Assembly: GCA_021160845.1 (NCBI GenBank)
Contig: JAGHBT010000163.1
Location: 1 to 7,076 of the forward strand
Source: a bacterium
GTDB lineage: Bacteria; Krumholzibacteriota; Krumholzibacteriia; Krumholzibacteriales; WJIX01
Length of the DNA: 7,076 nucleotides
Direction: 5' to 3'
Below are positions 6,364-7,076 of the stretch, piece after piece. A program made the position numbers and the translations under genes. The notes under the pieces are model-generated. The model was not told the DNA's origin. It saw only the letters and a list, made by a program, of their open reading frames with translations, and did not search any database. Each line of letters begins with the position of its first letter. The stretch's first letter is position 1.

Positions 6364-6915
6364 ATGAAGAAAGTTTTAATGATTGCACTAGCTTTGATAT
6401 TTGTGGCTGGAACAGCGTCCGCAACAACATACGTTGGATTATTCAACTCCGCAACCGAACATGCAAATGCCAATGCCAGTTATTTTGGCGCTGGCCCGTT
6501 CTTCTATGTTTATGTATGGGTAAACGCGGATGCCGAGGGGTTTAAAACCTTTGAGTTCCATATCGATGATGGCGGTTCGGGTGATATGGTATTGGGTTCC
6601 CCTGTATTTACAGTAGCGCCTAGTATCTCTGTTGGCGGACCTTTTGATGTAGCTAATGGTTGGAAGGCTACATGGTATCCGGCTGACTGTGTTACAGGCT
6701 GGAATATGATAGCGTCTTTCCAGGTATATTTGATTATGTCTGCAGCTCATGAGTATAATATCGTAGACAACCCGATCAGTAATGGGCATGACTACATTAC
6801 TTGTGGTGAAGTAATGCATCCTCTGGCAGTAATGACGGTTCCTTTCGGTGTTAATATGGAAGGTGTACCCGCAGAGGAATCAAGCTGGGGTGCTGTAAAA
6901 TCGATATATCGCTAA
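6364..6915 (+). CDS. Small secreted beta-rich protein with C-terminal SWGAVKS tail (paralogue 2)
   Basis: The 183-residue product is a paralogue of the protein encoded just upstream and has no named family that I recognise. GAGGAG at 6352-6357 supports the start. The signal peptide is residues 1-20, ending in ASA. Corresponding segments include YVGLFNSA against the neighbour's LGVYHEG near the mature N-terminus, PFFYVYVWVNADAEGFKTFEFHI (45-67) against its PFTAYLYVF region, and GWNMIASFQVYLIM (112-125) against YAILAEYTFVAM. Cysteines are at 109 and 147. The tail PAEESSWGAVKSIYR (169-183) ends flush with the C-terminus, as in the neighbour. It lacks catalytic signatures and is probably a surface or extracellular protein. 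It lies 90 bp downstream of paralogue 1, past a stem-loop, and ends 36 bp before a strong terminator. The function is unknown. Confidence 0.83.
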   Translation: MKKVLMIALALIFVAGTASATTYVGLFNSATEHANANASYFGAGPFFYVYVWVNADAEGFKTFEFHIDDGGSGDMVLGSPVFTVAPSISVGGPFDVANGWKATWYPADCVTGWNMIASFQVYLIMSAAHEYNIVDNPISNGHDYITCGEVMHPLAVMTVPFGVNMEGVPAEESSWGAVKSIYR

Positions 6916-6951
6916 ATCTAAAGATAGTGATATAGGTTGATTGATTTAAGA

Positions 6952-6984
6952 GGAAATCCGCTTTGCGGCGGGTTTCCTTTTTTT
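6952..6984 (+). terminator. Intrinsic terminator of the secreted-protein operon
   Basis: GGAAATCCGC (6952-6961) pairs over 10 positions, including one T-G, with GCGGGTTTCC (6968-6977) around a 6-nt loop, followed at once by seven T (6978-6984). Confidence 0.92.
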
Positions 6985-6998
6985 ATATTCATATAAAA

Positions 6999-7022
6999 CA
7001 GGGGTATTTTGAGTAACCCCTG
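6999..7022 (-). terminator. Inverted repeat, possible minus-strand terminator
   Basis: CAGGGGT (6999-7005) and ACCCCTG (7016-7022) form a perfect 7-bp inverted repeat with a 10-nt loop. On the minus strand the stem is followed by TTTTATAT, so it could end a convergent transcript coming from beyond the right edge. It could equally be an operator near the promoter at 7035. No minus-strand gene is recognisable in the window here. Confidence 0.35.
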
Positions 7023-7034
7023 CAGGGTATTAAC

Positions 7035-7063
7035 TTGATTTGTATTGATGGTTGAGTTAGAAT
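7035..7063 (+). promoter_or_regulatory. Candidate promoter for a gene beyond the right edge
   Basis: TTGATT (7035-7040), a 17-bp spacer and TAGAAT (7058-7063) match the housekeeping consensus at 4 and 5 of 6 positions. The -10 box is identical to that of the protease promoter. The start would be near 7070, so the gene itself is outside the window. Confidence 0.5.
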
Positions 7064-7076
7064 TAAGACAAGAGCT

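Noticed and set aside
6439..6819. Minus-strand frame of 126 codons opposite paralogue 2
   Set aside because: The plus-strand frame has signal peptide, ribosome binding site and the paralogous tail; the opposite frame has none of these.
6985..7076. Minus-strand frame open from the right edge to about 6950
   Set aside because: It runs through both hairpins at 6952-7022, has no protein-like composition, and open frames of this length occur by chance.

Overview
The window looks like chromosomal DNA from an uncultured Gram-negative bacterium, most likely a non-Bacteroidota lineage of the FCB group or a neighbouring candidate phylum (Krumholzibacteriota, Eisenbacteria, Zixibacteria or Latescibacterota type). 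This is an inference. It rests on an outer-membrane beta-barrel gene, a signal-peptide-bearing bacterial Tricorn protease homologue, a small secreted protein with dockerin-like repeats, and small secreted proteins ending in a Ser-Trp-Gly-x-x-Lys tail. Genes carry clear AGGAGG-like ribosome binding sites and the recognisable promoters resemble TTGACA/TAtAAT. Both traits argue against Bacteroidota proper.

Left part (1-1280): the 5' portion of a DcaP-like/porin-type outer-membrane protein runs leftward off the window edge (799 to 1, minus strand). Its roughly 140-nt leader contains several potential hairpins. A divergent intergenic region of 481 bp holds back-to-back promoters for this gene (minus strand) and for the protease (plus strand).

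Centre (1281-4701): one large gene encodes a predicted exported Tricorn-type S41 serine protease. It has N-terminal beta-propellers, an acidic/basic linker, a split catalytic core and an embedded PDZ domain, with all four recognisable catalytic residues present. A strong intrinsic terminator closes the unit.

Right part (4702-6984): a promoter and a structured leader of about 130 nt precede three short genes on the plus strand, which end at a second strong terminator. The first encodes an Ig-like secreted protein with two dockerin-type calcium loops. The next two encode paralogous secreted beta-rich proteins of 191 and 183 residues that share the C-terminal tail SWGAVKS[MI]Y[KR]. The unit looks like a secreted or surface module in which a dockerin-like protein is co-expressed with two proteins whose strand pattern vaguely recalls cohesins. 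The pairing and the idea that the tail is a sorting signal are hypotheses. The last 90 bp hold a small inverted repeat and a good candidate promoter for a gene beyond the edge.

There is no sign of mobile elements, CRISPR arrays, tRNAs or rRNAs.
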